Made by a program: the position numbers and the translations under genes
NCBI RefSeq assembly: GCF_900168125.1
Contig: NZ_FUZF01000012.1
Coordinates: 62,001 to 126,000 of the forward strand
Length of the DNA: 64,000 nucleotides
From: Sphingobacterium nematocida
GTDB taxonomy: Bacteria; Bacteroidota; Bacteroidia; Sphingobacteriales; Sphingobacteriaceae
Reading direction: 5' to 3'
Part shown: positions 42,554 to 52,093 of the stretch, in pieces
How the letters are laid out: each line of letters opens with the position of its first letter
Numbering within the stretch: the first letter of the stretch is position 1
Notes under the pieces: model-generated
The model's input: only the letters and a program-made list of their open reading frames with translations
Told to the model about the DNA's origin: nothing
The model's database searches: none

Positions 42554-42936
42554 TGACTATCAAACGGCCTTATTTTTTTGTTCTTTACCCTATAGTGATT
42601 GGAGGGATAGCTTTTATTTACAAACATTTCAACCCCTTAGAAAGCTCTTTATTCCCCCGCTGTCCAATAAAAACAATTACAGGGCTAGATTGTCCAGGTT
42701 GCGGCATCCAACGGGCAGCCCACCACTTACTTAACGGCGAGTTCCAACTAGCTTTAGTACAAAACCCTTTACTTTTCATCCTAACACCTTACATATTATT
42801 AGGATTTTATCTACAACTCGTTCCACAACCGAACGAGACAGAAATTAAATTACGAAAGATACTGTACAGTCAAAAAGCTATTATTATTCTCGGGATTATA
42901 GCACTTCTATACACAATCATTAGAAATATACAATAG
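42553..42936 (+). CDS. DUF2752 membrane protein
   Basis: 127 residues from the ATG that overlaps the preceding stop. Features are a first membrane segment (~8-24), then FPRCPIKTITGLDCPGCGIQRA with Cys37, Cys47 and Cys50 (the DUF2752 hallmark), then two further hydrophobic segments (~68-88 and ~105-122). The cysteines suggest metal binding or redox, but this is unproven. Coupled to the CD225 gene; followed by the shared terminator region before groEL. Confidence 0.87.
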   Translation: MTIKRPYFFVLYPIVIGGIAFIYKHFNPLESSLFPRCPIKTITGLDCPGCGIQRAAHHLLNGEFQLALVQNPLLFILTPYILLGFYLQLVPQPNETEIKLRKILYSQKAIIILGIIALLYTIIRNIQ

Positions 42937-42951
42937 AAAATCTATATGCAT

Positions 42952-42988
42952 AAAAAAATCCCCGATCCAAAAAATAGAATCGGGGATT
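42952..42988 (-). terminator. groEL terminator
   Basis: AATCCCCGAT / ATCGGGGATT, 10 bp, 12-nt loop. On the minus strand it is followed by T7. It could also weakly stop the plus-strand DUF2752 transcript. Confidence 0.85.
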
Positions 42989-43012
42989 TCTTATATATGA
43001 AAGAACAATTAA

Positions 43013-44650
43013 TTACATCATTCCACCCATTCCGCCACCCATCGGAGGAGCACCAGCACCGGCACCAGCTTCTTCTGGTTCATCAGCCAATACACACTCT
43101 GTTGTTAACAACATTGATGCAATTGAAGCTGCATTTTCCAAAGCTACGCGAGATACCTTTGTAGGATCAATAACACCTGCTCCGATTAAGTTTTCAAACT
43201 TATCTGTGCGTGCATTATAACCAAAATCAGCGGTACCCTCTTTAACTTTTTGCACAATCACTGCTCCCTCAATTCCTGCATTAAAACAGATCTGACGCAA
43301 AGGCTCTTCTATCGCTCTTTTGATAATGTCGATACCAATCTGCTCATCTTCATTATCACCTTTAAGACCCGCTAAAGCCTCTACAGCGCGAATGAATGCT
43401 ACACCACCACCAGCAACGATACCTTCTTCAACAGCAGCACGAGTTGCGTGCAATGCGTCATCTACACGGTCTTTCTTTTCTTTCATTTCTACCTCAGTAG
43501 TAGCACCAACATAAAGAACAGCAACACCGCCAGACAATTTAGCTAAACGCTCTTGCAATTTCTCGCGATCATAATCTGATGTAGTGGTTTCGATTTGAGA
43601 ACGAATTTGAGCAACACGGGCTTTGATATCGTCAACATTACCTGAACCATTAATTACTGTTGTGTTATCCTTATCAATAACAACTTTTTCAGCTTGACCT
43701 AAGTAAGATAATTCCGCATTTTCCAATTTGTAACCTCTTTCTTCAGAGATCACAGTACCACCTGTTAAGATAGCTATATCTTCCAACATAGCTTTACGAC
43801 GATCACCAAATCCAGGAGCCTTAACAGCAGCTACTTTCAACGAACCACGAATTTTGTTCACAACCAAGGTAGCCAAAGCCTCGCCATCTAAATCTTCAGC
43901 AATAATCAATAATGGTTTACCTGTCTGAACCTGTTTTTCCAAAATAGGCAACAACTCCTTCATATTACTGATTTTTTTATCATAAATCAAAATATAAGGA
44001 TTCTCCAACTCAGCTTCCATTTTGTCAGAGTTTGTCACGAAGTATGGAGACAAGTAACCACGGTCAAACTGCATACCTTCTACAGTCTTCACTTCAGTCT
44101 CTGTTCCCTTTGCCTCTTCGACAGTAATAACTCCATCATTACCAACTTTCTGCATCGCTTCTGCGATTAAAGATCCGATAACTTCATCATTATTAGCTGA
44201 GATAGACGCTACTTGTTTAATCTTGTTGTTGTCCGCGCCGACAGCTTGCGACTGGGATTTCAAGTTAGCAACGACAGCAGTTACTGCTTTATCAATACCT
44301 CTTTTTAAATCCATCGGATTAGCACCTGCAGCAACAGACTTAATACCGGGAGCAACAATAGCTTGCGCCAATACAGTTGCAGTAGTAGTACCATCACCAG
44401 CTTGATCAGCCGTTTTAGAAGCTACTTCTTTCACCATTTGAGCACCCATATTTTCCAATGCATCTTTAAGCTCGATTTCTTTAGCTACAGAAACACCATC
44501 TTTAGTAATTGCAGGAGAACCAAATTTCTTCTCAATAATTACGTTACGACCTTTAGGTCCTAATGTAACCTTTACCGCATTCGCTAATGTATCTACTCCT
44601 TTTTTAAGGGCTTCACGCGCCTCAACGTTATATTTAACTTGTTTTGCCAT
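43013..44650 (-). CDS. groL: chaperonin GroEL
   Basis: 545 residues, full length, with [19 protein letters not shown], the ATP site [14 protein letters not shown] and the C-terminal GGM repeat ([13 protein letters not shown]). It forms the 14-mer folding chamber with GroES. It lies 84 bp downstream of groES in the same direction; the gap contains a small GAGAT-ACTC-ATCTC hairpin but no clear terminator, so one transcript is expected. Confidence 0.99.
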   Translation of the reverse strand: MAKQVKYNVEAREALKKGVDTLANAVKVTLGPKGRNVIIEKKFGSPAITKDGVSVAKEIELKDALENMGAQMVKEVASKTADQAGDGTTTATVLAQAIVAPGIKSVAAGANPMDLKRGIDKAVTAVVANLKSQSQAVGADNNKIKQVASISANNDEVIGSLIAEAMQKVGNDGVITVEEAKGTETEVKTVEGMQFDRGYLSPYFVTNSDKMEAELENPYILIYDKKISNMKELLPILEKQVQTGKPLLIIAEDLDGEALATLVVNKIRGSLKVAAVKAPGFGDRRKAMLEDIAILTGGTVISEERGYKLENAELSYLGQAEKVVIDKDNTTVINGSGNVDDIKARVAQIRSQIETTTSDYDREKLQERLAKLSGGVAVLYVGATTEVEMKEKKDRVDDALHATRAAVEEGIVAGGGVAFIRAVEALAGLKGDNEDEQIGIDIIKRAIEEPLRQICFNAGIEGAVIVQKVKEGTADFGYNARTDKFENLIGAGVIDPTKVSRVALENAASIASMLLTTECVLADEPEEAGAGAGAPPMGGGMGGMM

Positions 44651-44734
44651 GTTATTTTCGTATTGAGTATTGAGTTTTTGCGTCTGGAGATACTCATCTC
44701 TGCATCCGCTAACTCTTCATTCCTAAATTTTTAT

Positions 44735-45010
44735 TTATAATACTGCGTAAATATCAGACTCACGCATAATCAAATACTCTTTCCCTTCGTATGTGATCTC
44801 AGTTCCAGCGTACTTGCCATACAACACTTTATCACCCACTTTAACTGTAAGTGGTTCGTCTGGTTTTCCAGTACCTACAGCAACGATAGTGCCCTGAGAT
44901 GGTTTTTCCTTAGCTGTATCCGGGATATAAATGCCCGATGCTGTTTTCTCTTCTGCTGGAGCAGCCTCTACAACCACTCTGTCTCCGATAGGTCTAATAC
45001 TTAATGCCAT
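44735..45010 (-). CDS. groS: co-chaperonin GroES
   Basis: 91 residues: [27 protein letters not shown] contains the mobile loop, and the C-terminal part has [24 protein letters not shown]. It caps GroEL. Normal length. A candidate promoter with two ATGACAGT repeats lies 105-160 bp upstream. Confidence 0.98.
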   Translation of the reverse strand: MALSIRPIGDRVVVEAAPAEEKTASGIYIPDTAKEKPSQGTIVAVGTGKPDEPLTVKVGDKVLYGKYAGTEITYEGKEYLIMRESDIYAVL

Positions 45011-45114
45011 AATTTATACTATTATACGTTTACTTTTAATATTATCGTTTCTTCTATTCCATCACCAACTGTGCCAAACACAGATACGTTTAAAAGATTG
45101 CCATTTTTTCATTT

Positions 45115-45168
45115 CAAACAATACCGCATGACAGTATTTCGCAAGATACACCGTGCCATGATGACAGT
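45115..45168 (-). promoter_or_regulatory. candidate groES promoter with two ATGACAGT repeats
   Basis: On the minus strand TTG (45144-45142), 18 nt, TATTGTTTG (45123-45115; one base longer than TAnnTTTG). ATGACAGT on plus occurs at 45128-45135, between the two boxes, and again at 45161-45168, 33 bp away, upstream of -33. The arrangement suggests an operator pair on one face of the helix. Confidence 0.4.
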
Positions 45169-45176
45169 TCCAAAAC

Positions 45177-45205
45177 AAAAAAGCCTCACATACAATATGT
45201 GAGGC
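45177..45205 (-). terminator. secG terminator
   Basis: GCCTCACATA / TATGTGAGGC, 10 bp with a 3-nt loop; T6 follows on the minus strand. Confidence 0.85.
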
Positions 45206-45225
45206 CTCTCTTATCTTGTCATACC

Positions 45226-45579
45226 CTATTTAGATGAATCCTGTGCCACAGGTGCAGGATTAGCTTGCTGCCCTTGTGCTGGAGCATTCAAGTTCAATGA
45301 AGGAGCTTGCGCTGGGGCTTCGATTTGTTCAGAAAGACCACCAGATTTCGTTCCTGCGCTAGGACCTAAGATATTAATAGCTAAGCTAAATACCATAAGA
45401 GCAATTACTAGTGTCCAGGTACCTTTTTCTAAAAAGTCTCCTGTACGTTGTACGCCCATAAGATTACTTCCACCAGCAAAACCTGATGATAAACCTCCCC
45501 CTTTTGGATTCTGAATAAGCACGAAAAATGCTAAAATCACACTTACCAAAATAATCAGGATAATGAATAATGTTGTCAT
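45226..45579 (-). CDS. secG: preprotein translocase subunit SecG
   Basis: 117 residues: two membrane segments (about 2-22 and 52-72) joined by the conserved QNPKGGGLSSGFAGGSNLMGVQRTGDFLEK-type loop, then a Pro/Ala/Gln-rich C-terminal tail. It is the small Sec channel subunit. It is the last gene of the miaB - sigma-54 activator - lptE - TPR protein - secG series, each separated by short gaps. Confidence 0.94.
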   Translation of the reverse strand: MTTLFIILIILVSVILAFFVLIQNPKGGGLSSGFAGGSNLMGVQRTGDFLEKGTWTLVIALMVFSLAINILGPSAGTKSGGLSEQIEAPAQAPSLNLNAPAQGQQANPAPVAQDSSK

Positions 45580-45596
45580 TTCTTAGTTAATATTAT

Positions 45597-46700
45597 TTAT
45601 AAGTTTTTCTCTAAATCTTGAATTCGGGCCGCAAAATACGATTTTTTTTCTGGATATTTCAAAATTAATTTTTTGAATACCTCGATCGCTTTTAAATAGA
45701 GCGCTTGATCAACATAAATATTCGCCAGAGTCTCTGTAACCAATGAATAATTATCTTCTGCGCTCTGCCTTGCCATATTTTCATTATTCAAATTTTCAGC
45801 CGATGGGGCCTGAATCATTGGTTCCTCTTTTATAAAACGATCAATGACCTGATCACTCTTTTTAGGTTCCACATGTTTTAATGGGCTATTTTTGACCGCG
45901 TCACTCAATTTGCTTTCGGGCTCCTGAAAATGAATTATATTTTCTTTGATTTGTTGATCAAGTATAGTCTCGTCCAGCTTAGACAAATCGAAATTTCCCT
46001 TTTCAGGCCTCGGTAAATGTGGTGTAATAAAAGGCTGATATGTACTTGCATGTTCTAACCGTGTCTTGTGCAACCACCATCGAAAGCTATAGGGCATCAG
46101 GTCATCATTGTACAGACTGACATCTTCAGGGTCCTCAGATGCTGGCTTAGGCACAATTTCTTCTTCCACATCAACCGCACTCTCACGCTCCTTCCTTTCG
46201 AACACAAAATAATCTCCAAGCACAGCACCGCCTTGAACAAGCTTATCCAACTCAATACCCTCTTCGCTTGGCGTCAGAACTTCTGTTTCCTCAACAATAG
46301 AACTAACAGCAATCTCCTCCTCTACATCCACTCTATCATCCCCAACTAAGAGCTCCTCTTCATCGCCATTCTCCGATTCAAGAATAACATCTTCAGTAAG
46401 ATTATCGTACAACTCGAATGGCACATATCCCTCCCGCTCTGGAACGAGCTCCTCAACTTTTACTACAGGCGCATTTACAAAATTCCAAAGCCAATTTGCA
46501 TTCGCAGCATACAACAGCGCTAACTCTCGATTCGGAGAATCTTCATTAATAAGTTTCTTTCTGCGTTCGTAAGCAAAGATAAGCGGCTGAGAATAAGGGT
46601 AGCGAACTATGAGACCCAAAAGATCATCCTCCGTCAATCTAGACGGATCAATAAGTGCCTGTCGATACAGTGTATGTTGTGAATTATTTAAATCTATCAT
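45597..46700 (-). CDS. acidic TPR-like protein of the secG-lptE locus
   Basis: 367 residues from the ATG at 46700, which avoids overlap with lptE (an in-frame TTG lies at 46733). It begins with a helical part (LNNSQHTLYRQALIDPSRL) and has a long acidic, low-complexity middle (Glu/Asp-rich, ~85-190). The C-terminus carries a single TPR-like repeat (ETLANIYVDQALYLKAIEVFKKLI). No signal peptide or membrane segment. The function is unknown; its position between lptE and secG suggests an envelope-assembly link. Confidence 0.8.
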   Translation of the reverse strand: MIDLNNSQHTLYRQALIDPSRLTEDDLLGLIVRYPYSQPLIFAYERRKKLINEDSPNRELALLYAANANWLWNFVNAPVVKVEELVPEREGYVPFELYDNLTEDVILESENGDEEELLVGDDRVDVEEEIAVSSIVEETEVLTPSEEGIELDKLVQGGAVLGDYFVFERKERESAVDVEEEIVPKPASEDPEDVSLYNDDLMPYSFRWWLHKTRLEHASTYQPFITPHLPRPEKGNFDLSKLDETILDQQIKENIIHFQEPESKLSDAVKNSPLKHVEPKKSDQVIDRFIKEEPMIQAPSAENLNNENMARQSAEDNYSLVTETLANIYVDQALYLKAIEVFKKLILKYPEKKSYFAARIQDLEKNL

Positions 46701-46719
46701 TACCTCTATCGGTTTATCA

Positions 46720-47250
46720 CTACCAGTTCGCAAAAGCTTTATTGTATATATCCTCAGTTAACGCCTTTATAATATCTTGATTTAACTGAGCTTCATAAGA
46801 CGTAACATCCGAACCGGGAAATTCTTTGAATTGAGAGAAACTCTCTTCAAAATTACTCTCTCCAGTCTGATCCAATCTGTTGGTATATTTTACTTTCACC
46901 GTGATAGTCAACCTACTATTCTCTGCACGTTCCAGTCCGCCAGCGGCTACCGAAGCCGGAGTAATCGTATAGTTTGTAATCACCCCCTCAAAAATTGCAT
47001 CACCGTCTGAATTAACTTGACTTAAACTAGATTGTGTACGAATCCGCTCCTTCAGTACTTCCGTAAAATTCTGACTAAGAGTCGTGTATACCATTGGTGC
47101 AATATTCTCAAAGTACAAAACAGTATATGTCTTCATATCTTTAGGAATAGACCCCCCTGTAAAACTATACTTCACACCACAGCTTTGAATCACAAGCAGC
47201 GTAAATAAAAGAACTCCGATTACTCTAATTTGAGCTATTAACTTCCACAT
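46720..47250 (-). CDS. lptE: LptE-like LPS-assembly lipoprotein
   Basis: 176 residues. The signal peptide ends in VIQSCGVKYSFTG (Cys at ~24). The mature domain resembles Bacteroidota LptE: YTVLYFENIAPMVYTTLSQNFTEVLKERI, then a beta region with RLTITVKVKY. LptE sits inside the LptD barrel that delivers LPS to the outer leaflet. It starts 7 bp after the sigma-54 activator gene. Confidence 0.88.
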   Translation of the reverse strand: MWKLIAQIRVIGVLLFTLLVIQSCGVKYSFTGGSIPKDMKTYTVLYFENIAPMVYTTLSQNFTEVLKERIRTQSSLSQVNSDGDAIFEGVITNYTITPASVAAGGLERAENSRLTITVKVKYTNRLDQTGESNFEESFSQFKEFPGSDVTSYEAQLNQDIIKALTEDIYNKAFANW

Positions 47251-47256
47251 AAGTAC

Positions 47257-48525
47257 TTAATCTAAATTTAAATCCTTAATTTTTCTGTATAAAGTACGTT
47301 CGGAAATACCGAGTTCCTGCGCAGCAGACTTCCGTTTACCTTTGTGCTTTTTCAGCGCCTTTTTAATCATATCCGACTCTTTGTCTACCAACGAGAGAGA
47401 TTCTTCGATCTCTTCAACATCTTGTGTATCATCAATCGAAACATAGCTATTGCCTGAAGAGCTAGTACTCGGATTGTGGATTGTCAATGTAGGCGTCGTA
47501 TTAATCTCTTCCTTATAGAGCTGTGTCGCCCCTGGCTTTACCTCTTGATATAATTGATTAATATACTGCGAATTTTGATCATAAGATGCTGGAGTAGTTC
47601 CATTTTGCAACAGTTCTACTACTAATTTCTTCAGATCGACCATATCCTTTTTCATATCAAAAAGAACCTTATAAAGAATATCTCTTTCCGAAAAATCTTC
47701 TTTATTCTGATCTTTCACAAATACAGGAAGACTGCTAGCACTTTTTTCTATCGGCAAATAGTTACTTAAAATACGGGCATCAACAATACGCTCTTTTTCC
47801 AAAACAGCTATTTGTTCTGCTATATTTTTCAACTGACGAACATTTCCTGGCCAGCTGTAATTAGACAAAAGTTCCTGAGCGTCAGGAGTCAACTGTACTC
47901 CCGGCGAACGATATTTGTCTGAAAAATCGACAACAAATTTCCGAAAAAGCAAAAAGATATCTTCCTTACGTTCCCGCAAAGAAGGTATTCGCAAAGGAAC
48001 CGTATTTAATCGATAATAAAGATCCTCCCTGAATTTACCTTTCTTTACCGCTTCATATACGTCTACGTTAGTAGCCGCAACTACACGTACATTGGTCTTC
48101 TGAACTTTCGAAGACCCGACTCGTATATATTCTCCGGATTCTAAAACACGAAGTAAACGAGCCTGTGTATTTAGTGGTAATTCCCCAACTTCATCCAAAA
48201 ATATAGTACCCCCATCGACCACCTCAAAATATCCTTTACGTGCTTCGTGAGCTCCTGTAAAAGAACCTTTTTCATGACCAAAAAGCTCCGAATCAATAGT
48301 TCCTTCAGGAATTGCACCGCAATTGACCGCAATAAAAGGACCATGCTTTCGCGCACTTAATTGGTGAATAATATGAGAAAAGACCTCCTTTCCCGATCCA
48401 CTCTCACCCTGTATTAGCACAGATATATCCGTAGGAGCAACCTGCTTTGCTACGTCTATTGCCCGATTGAGTAATGGAGAGTTACCAATGATTCCAAATC
48501 TATTTTTTATATCCTGGATATCCAT
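47257..48525 (-). CDS. sigma-54-dependent transcriptional activator without receiver domain
   Basis: 422 residues. The AAA+ domain starts almost at the N-terminus: Walker A GESGSGKE (40-47), sigma-54 contact loop GSFTGA (87-92, Ser in place of the usual Ala), and GGTIFLDEVGELP Walker B. A poorly conserved linker (~255-375) leads to a Fis-type helix-turn-helix (AAQELGISERTLYRKI). With no input domain, activity must be controlled by partner, level or effector. It lies between miaB and lptE and may control envelope genes. Confidence 0.94.
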   Translation of the reverse strand: MDIQDIKNRFGIIGNSPLLNRAIDVAKQVAPTDISVLIQGESGSGKEVFSHIIHQLSARKHGPFIAVNCGAIPEGTIDSELFGHEKGSFTGAHEARKGYFEVVDGGTIFLDEVGELPLNTQARLLRVLESGEYIRVGSSKVQKTNVRVVAATNVDVYEAVKKGKFREDLYYRLNTVPLRIPSLRERKEDIFLLFRKFVVDFSDKYRSPGVQLTPDAQELLSNYSWPGNVRQLKNIAEQIAVLEKERIVDARILSNYLPIEKSASSLPVFVKDQNKEDFSERDILYKVLFDMKKDMVDLKKLVVELLQNGTTPASYDQNSQYINQLYQEVKPGATQLYKEEINTTPTLTIHNPSTSSSGNSYVSIDDTQDVEEIEESLSLVDKESDMIKKALKKHKGKRKSAAQELGISERTLYRKIKDLNLD

Positions 48526-48570
48526 TCTTACTTCGTATTAAGAATCTTTATTGAGTTTATATCAAGCAAA

Positions 48571-50004
48571 TTAATCGACTATTTTACCGATCAATGTAGC
48601 AGAGGTACAGCTTTCGCCCAATACATGCACATAGTCACCGACGCTATATCTCGCATCCACAGGGAATACAACCATTGTATTTTGATCGTTCCGACCACAA
48701 TAATCCTTATCCGAACGCTTAGAAAATCCCTCAATCAAGACTTTATGTACTTTCCCCACATATTTTTGTATACGCTCCAAACTGTGCTCTTGTTGTTTAT
48801 TTACAACCTCTGTCAAGCGTCTTTTTTTCACATCTTCAGGTATATCATCTTCAAAACGTTTGGCTGCTAAAGTACCCGGCCGTTCAGAATAGGCAAACAT
48901 ATAGGCAAAGTCATACTTTACGAAATCCATCATCGACAAAGTCTCCTGATGCTCCGCCTCAGTCTCGGTACAAAAACCTGTAATCACATCCGTAGATATT
49001 GCACACTCTGGGATGATACGACGGATTGCTTCTACACGCTCCATATACCATTCCCTGTCGTATGTGCGGTTCATCAATTCCAATACCCGCGAATTACCAG
49101 ACTGTACCGGCAAGTGGATGTATTTACAGATGTTTTCATATTTACCAATAGTATACAATACGTCATCTGTAATATCTTTTGGATGAGAAGTCGAAAATCG
49201 TATTCTCAATTCAGGACTAACCAAAGCAACTTGCTCCAACAAACTTGCAAAGTTCACTGTCGGCAGTGCCTCCTCACCTTCTGCTACTTTAGGGGTGTAC
49301 TTGTACGAATCCACATTCTGCCCCAGCAATGTAACCTCCCGATATCCTGCAGAGAACAACTCTTGGGCTTCTTTCAAAATAGATTGTGTATCTCGACTTC
49401 TTTCTCTCCCACGCGTAAACGGAACCACACAGAATGAGCACATGTTGTCACAGCCTCTCATAATTGATATAAATGCAGAGACTCCATTAGAATTTAAACG
49501 TACGGGGCTGATATCAGCATAAGTTTCCTCCCTAGATAGCAGTACATTTACCGCTTTACTTCCATCATCAACCTTATCGATCAAATTAGGTAAATCACGG
49601 TAAGCGTCCGGTCCAACAACGACATCAACTAACTTTTCCTCTTCTAAAAACTTTGCCTTCAATCGTTCTGCCATACATCCCAAGACCCCAACGACCATCC
49701 CCGGATTTTTAGCTTTAACAGCTTCAAATTCTTTCAGCCTTTTCCTAACGCGTTGTTCAGCATTCTCACGGATCGAACAAGTATTTATAAAAACGACATC
49801 TGCCTCCTTGTAATCCTTGGTCGTTTCAAATCCTTGATCTATAAGAATAGAAGCAACGATCTCACTGTCAGAAAAATTCATCTGACAGCCATAACTCTCA
49901 ATATAGAGTTTCCTTCCATCCGATTTACCGGTTGGAGCTAGTTCCAATGCCTCTCCCTGACGACCTTCATCGTGCGTCTTTGTTGTATGTGTTAATTCTA
50001 ACAT
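48571..50004 (-). CDS. miaB: tRNA-2-methylthio-N6-dimethylallyladenosine synthase
   Basis: 477 residues. UPF0004 domain with three cluster Cys ([29 protein letters not shown]). The radical-SAM CxxxCxxC is in [18 protein letters not shown], and a C-terminal TRAM domain follows. It methylthiolates i6A37 of tRNAs. The N-terminal ~25 residues are an unconserved lead-in. First gene of the envelope series, with a -7 box 20 bp upstream. Confidence 0.97.
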   Translation of the reverse strand: MLELTHTTKTHDEGRQGEALELAPTGKSDGRKLYIESYGCQMNFSDSEIVASILIDQGFETTKDYKEADVVFINTCSIRENAEQRVRKRLKEFEAVKAKNPGMVVGVLGCMAERLKAKFLEEEKLVDVVVGPDAYRDLPNLIDKVDDGSKAVNVLLSREETYADISPVRLNSNGVSAFISIMRGCDNMCSFCVVPFTRGRERSRDTQSILKEAQELFSAGYREVTLLGQNVDSYKYTPKVAEGEEALPTVNFASLLEQVALVSPELRIRFSTSHPKDITDDVLYTIGKYENICKYIHLPVQSGNSRVLELMNRTYDREWYMERVEAIRRIIPECAISTDVITGFCTETEAEHQETLSMMDFVKYDFAYMFAYSERPGTLAAKRFEDDIPEDVKKRRLTEVVNKQQEHSLERIQKYVGKVHKVLIEGFSKRSDKDYCGRNDQNTMVVFPVDARYSVGDYVHVLGESCTSATLIGKIVD

Positions 50005-50023
50005 AGCTTATTGTAAAAGACTA

Positions 50024-50031
50024 CAAAGTTA
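50024..50031 (-). promoter_or_regulatory. candidate -7 box for miaB
   Basis: TAACTTTG on the minus strand, 19 nt before the ATG at 50004, so a leader of ~16 nt. No clear -33. Confidence 0.45.
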
Positions 50032-50424
50032 AAAATAAAATATCATTTTTTATGACAGTTTGGCAGAGCTTACCAAATTTTAACAAATAACTAAAAAGAT
50101 ATTCGTCTACATATTTTTAAAAGAATCTCACTCAGGTTTATACATCATTCCGTCTTGATCCATTAACACCTCAATACTTATCTCGCGATTGTTCAGTCAT
50201 TATGCGTTTATGAGCGAATAATTAACCTTTAAATATATAAGGAAGTACGTTCTTGTATCCTGATAGTATCCTCTAAAAAGATTGTACATACAAAACTTTC
50301 ATGATTCGATTGATTCACCAACAGAGATTAACCACACTCGATTGTATCGAGTATACTCTTGGATACCAATCGCAAAAACATCTCCATGAAAAAAGTTCTT
50401 AAAGCCTCTGATAATGTACACTTC

Positions 50425-50451
50425 AAAAAAAAGCTCTCCAATATGGAGAGC
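50425..50451 (-). terminator. terminator of the OmpA-family gene
   Basis: GCTCTCCA / TGGAGAGC with a 3-nt loop; on the minus strand it runs into T8. Confidence 0.85.
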
Positions 50452-50481
50452 CCTTTATGATATCTTTATACAACGATTATA

Positions 50482-51171
50482 CTATTGTCCTGCTTGTCTT
50501 TTTGCTTCTTCCTGCATTTTTTTACCCGCTGTGATTACAATTTCTACGCGACGATTTTGAGCACGTCCAGCCTCTGTATCATTAGAGGCAATTGGTTCAG
50601 AGTAGTTCTTTCCTTCAGTTGAGATACGTCCAGCAGACAACCCTTGTGAAACCGCATATTCTTTTACAGATCTAGCGCGATCGTTAGAAACTTTATCATT
50701 TGCAGCCAAAGTACCTACGTTATCCGTATGACCAATAACCAAAATTTCCGTATTAGGTTCTTTATTCAAAGTCTCTACAAGCTTAGCAATATTTGTTTTT
50801 GCATCGCCTTTTAATGTTGATTTATTGAAATCGAATAAAATTCCAGAATCAAATTTCACTAAGATAGCTTCTCCAACCTGCTCGACTTGCGCACCAGCTA
50901 CTGTATTCTCGATCTCTTTCGCTTGTTTATCCATCTTATTACCGATCAACGCCCCAGCAGCACCGCCGATCACCGCTCCTGCAATTGCTCCGATAGCTGT
51001 ATTACCTGCTTTACCACCGATCAACGCCCCTAAGCCAGCACCCGCTGCTGTACCAATAGCACCACCTTTGGTTGTATTATTAGCATTTTGAATTGTCGAA
51101 CAACTCCCTAACAACATCGCAGATGTAGCCAACGAAAGACCATAAACTGCTAATTTCCTATTCATTTTCAT
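50482..51171 (-). CDS. OmpA-family lipoprotein with glycine-zipper domain
   Basis: 229 residues from the ATG at 51171 (another two codons in). The lipoprotein signal ends in AMLLGSCST. A glycine-zipper segment follows (~35-85, repeated GAxxGAxxG), then an OmpA C-terminal peptidoglycan-binding domain (~105-225) with IGHTDNVGTLAANDKVSNDRA and GRAQNRRVEI. It likely ties the outer membrane to peptidoglycan. It is transcribed alone and ends in a strong terminator. Confidence 0.93.
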   Translation of the reverse strand: MKMNRKLAVYGLSLATSAMLLGSCSTIQNANNTTKGGAIGTAAGAGLGALIGGKAGNTAIGAIAGAVIGGAAGALIGNKMDKQAKEIENTVAGAQVEQVGEAILVKFDSGILFDFNKSTLKGDAKTNIAKLVETLNKEPNTEILVIGHTDNVGTLAANDKVSNDRARSVKEYAVSQGLSAGRISTEGKNYSEPIASNDTEAGRAQNRRVEIVITAGKKMQEEAKRQAGQ

Positions 51172-51274
51172 AACTTTACAAATAATGTTTCTATATATCC
51201 TTTGACTACCAAACAAAGCAAATGCCAAAAGTCATTTTTAATCATGAACTAGGCCTCATTAAGCTGTCCTTTAT

Positions 51275-52033
51275 TTAATTTTGTGGAGGAATCTCCAGTT
51301 TTGGTAGTTTGACAGGAGCAGGTCTTCCCTGTTCATCCCACGATTTAAAGGATTTGGCAATATAATTTAATAAGTCATATTGCCCCCAGTTTTTGGAAAG
51401 ATCATAAGAAGGTCGATAAATCTCCATGAAATTCTGAAGCGCCTCTCCCTCTAAACCAGTATGTTCGCTAACGACACTTTTCGTAAAAATACGATCCACA
51501 GCAATTTCGTTTACTTCACGATCCATATACTTCTCAAATCGTTTCATATTCTTAGCCTCCCTTCCAAAAAGGTTATACAATGCCGTGGCCGGACTATTTA
51601 AATACGTTCCGACCTTATTTTTACCTCCATTATAGATACCCTTTTTTTCATAATCCTTCAGAATATCCTCCATCTCCTGCTGTCTCGTTTTTCTAGCTAC
51701 AATCACCGTTTCTATCTGCATTCCAGGCTGCATTTCCAATACAATATCATCCAGCGTATACAATACAAGCTTCAAAGACCCGTATCCGACTTTTGAAATA
51801 GAAAGACTATCCCCAACCATTGCTTCAATATAAAAAACCCCAAAGTTATTTGAAGTGACCTTTTTACTCGTCTTCAGATTTATCACATTAACATCTGCCA
51901 AACGAAGACCTGTACTCTTTTCCAAAACCAAACCAGATACCTTAGGCAGGTCTGTGAGCTGCGCAAATCCCCTTTGAACAAAAAGGAACAAAACAGAGAA
52001 TAGTATTGCTATTTTGATAAAAAACTTAATCAT
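51275..52033 (-). CDS. carboxypeptidase-regulatory-like (CarboxypepD_reg) secreted protein
   Basis: 252 residues from the ATG at 52033. Signal peptide cleaved near RGFAQL. Residues ~30-105 form the CarboxypepD_reg-like beta fold seen in TonB receptors and secreted Bacteroidota proteins (VSGLVLEKSTGLRLADVNV, SISKVGYG). A charged helical C-terminal half of unknown fold follows. No TonB plug or barrel is attached. It lies 60 bp downstream of a small unknown gene in the pheS-tetR-rlmD series and may end it. Confidence 0.82.
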   Translation of the reverse strand: MIKFFIKIAILFSVLFLFVQRGFAQLTDLPKVSGLVLEKSTGLRLADVNVINLKTSKKVTSNNFGVFYIEAMVGDSLSISKVGYGSLKLVLYTLDDIVLEMQPGMQIETVIVARKTRQQEMEDILKDYEKKGIYNGGKNKVGTYLNSPATALYNLFGREAKNMKRFEKYMDREVNEIAVDRIFTKSVVSEHTGLEGEALQNFMEIYRPSYDLSKNWGQYDLLNYIAKSFKSWDEQGRPAPVKLPKLEIPPQN

Positions 52034-52093
52034 CAGTACTAATGTAAACAAATATCTGACTAGAGAATGTTAAAAAGTATTAAACTAAAAAAA

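Larger units (their letters stand above)
50005..50481. other. 477-bp region between miaB and the OmpA gene
   Basis: It contains the miaB -7 box at 50024-50031 and the OmpA-gene terminator at 50425-50451. The ~390 bp between show no convincing ORF (best on plus: 33 codons from 50301), no tRNA and no repeat. There is a short palindrome CTCGAT-TGT-ATCGAG near 50338. An unrecognised small RNA cannot be excluded. Confidence 0.5.

Noticed and set aside
43320-44563. Open frames on the plus strand within groEL
   Set aside because: They are antisense shadows of a strongly conserved gene, with Ser/Thr/Ala-rich meaningless translation.
45141-45158. Sigma-54-like TGGCACG ... TTGC on the minus strand upstream of groES
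   Set aside because: The spacer between the -24 and -12 parts is 7 nt where 4 nt is required.
50301-50402. 33-codon ORF on plus between miaB and the OmpA gene
   Set aside because: No start context, promoter, signal or domain; length is within chance in this composition.
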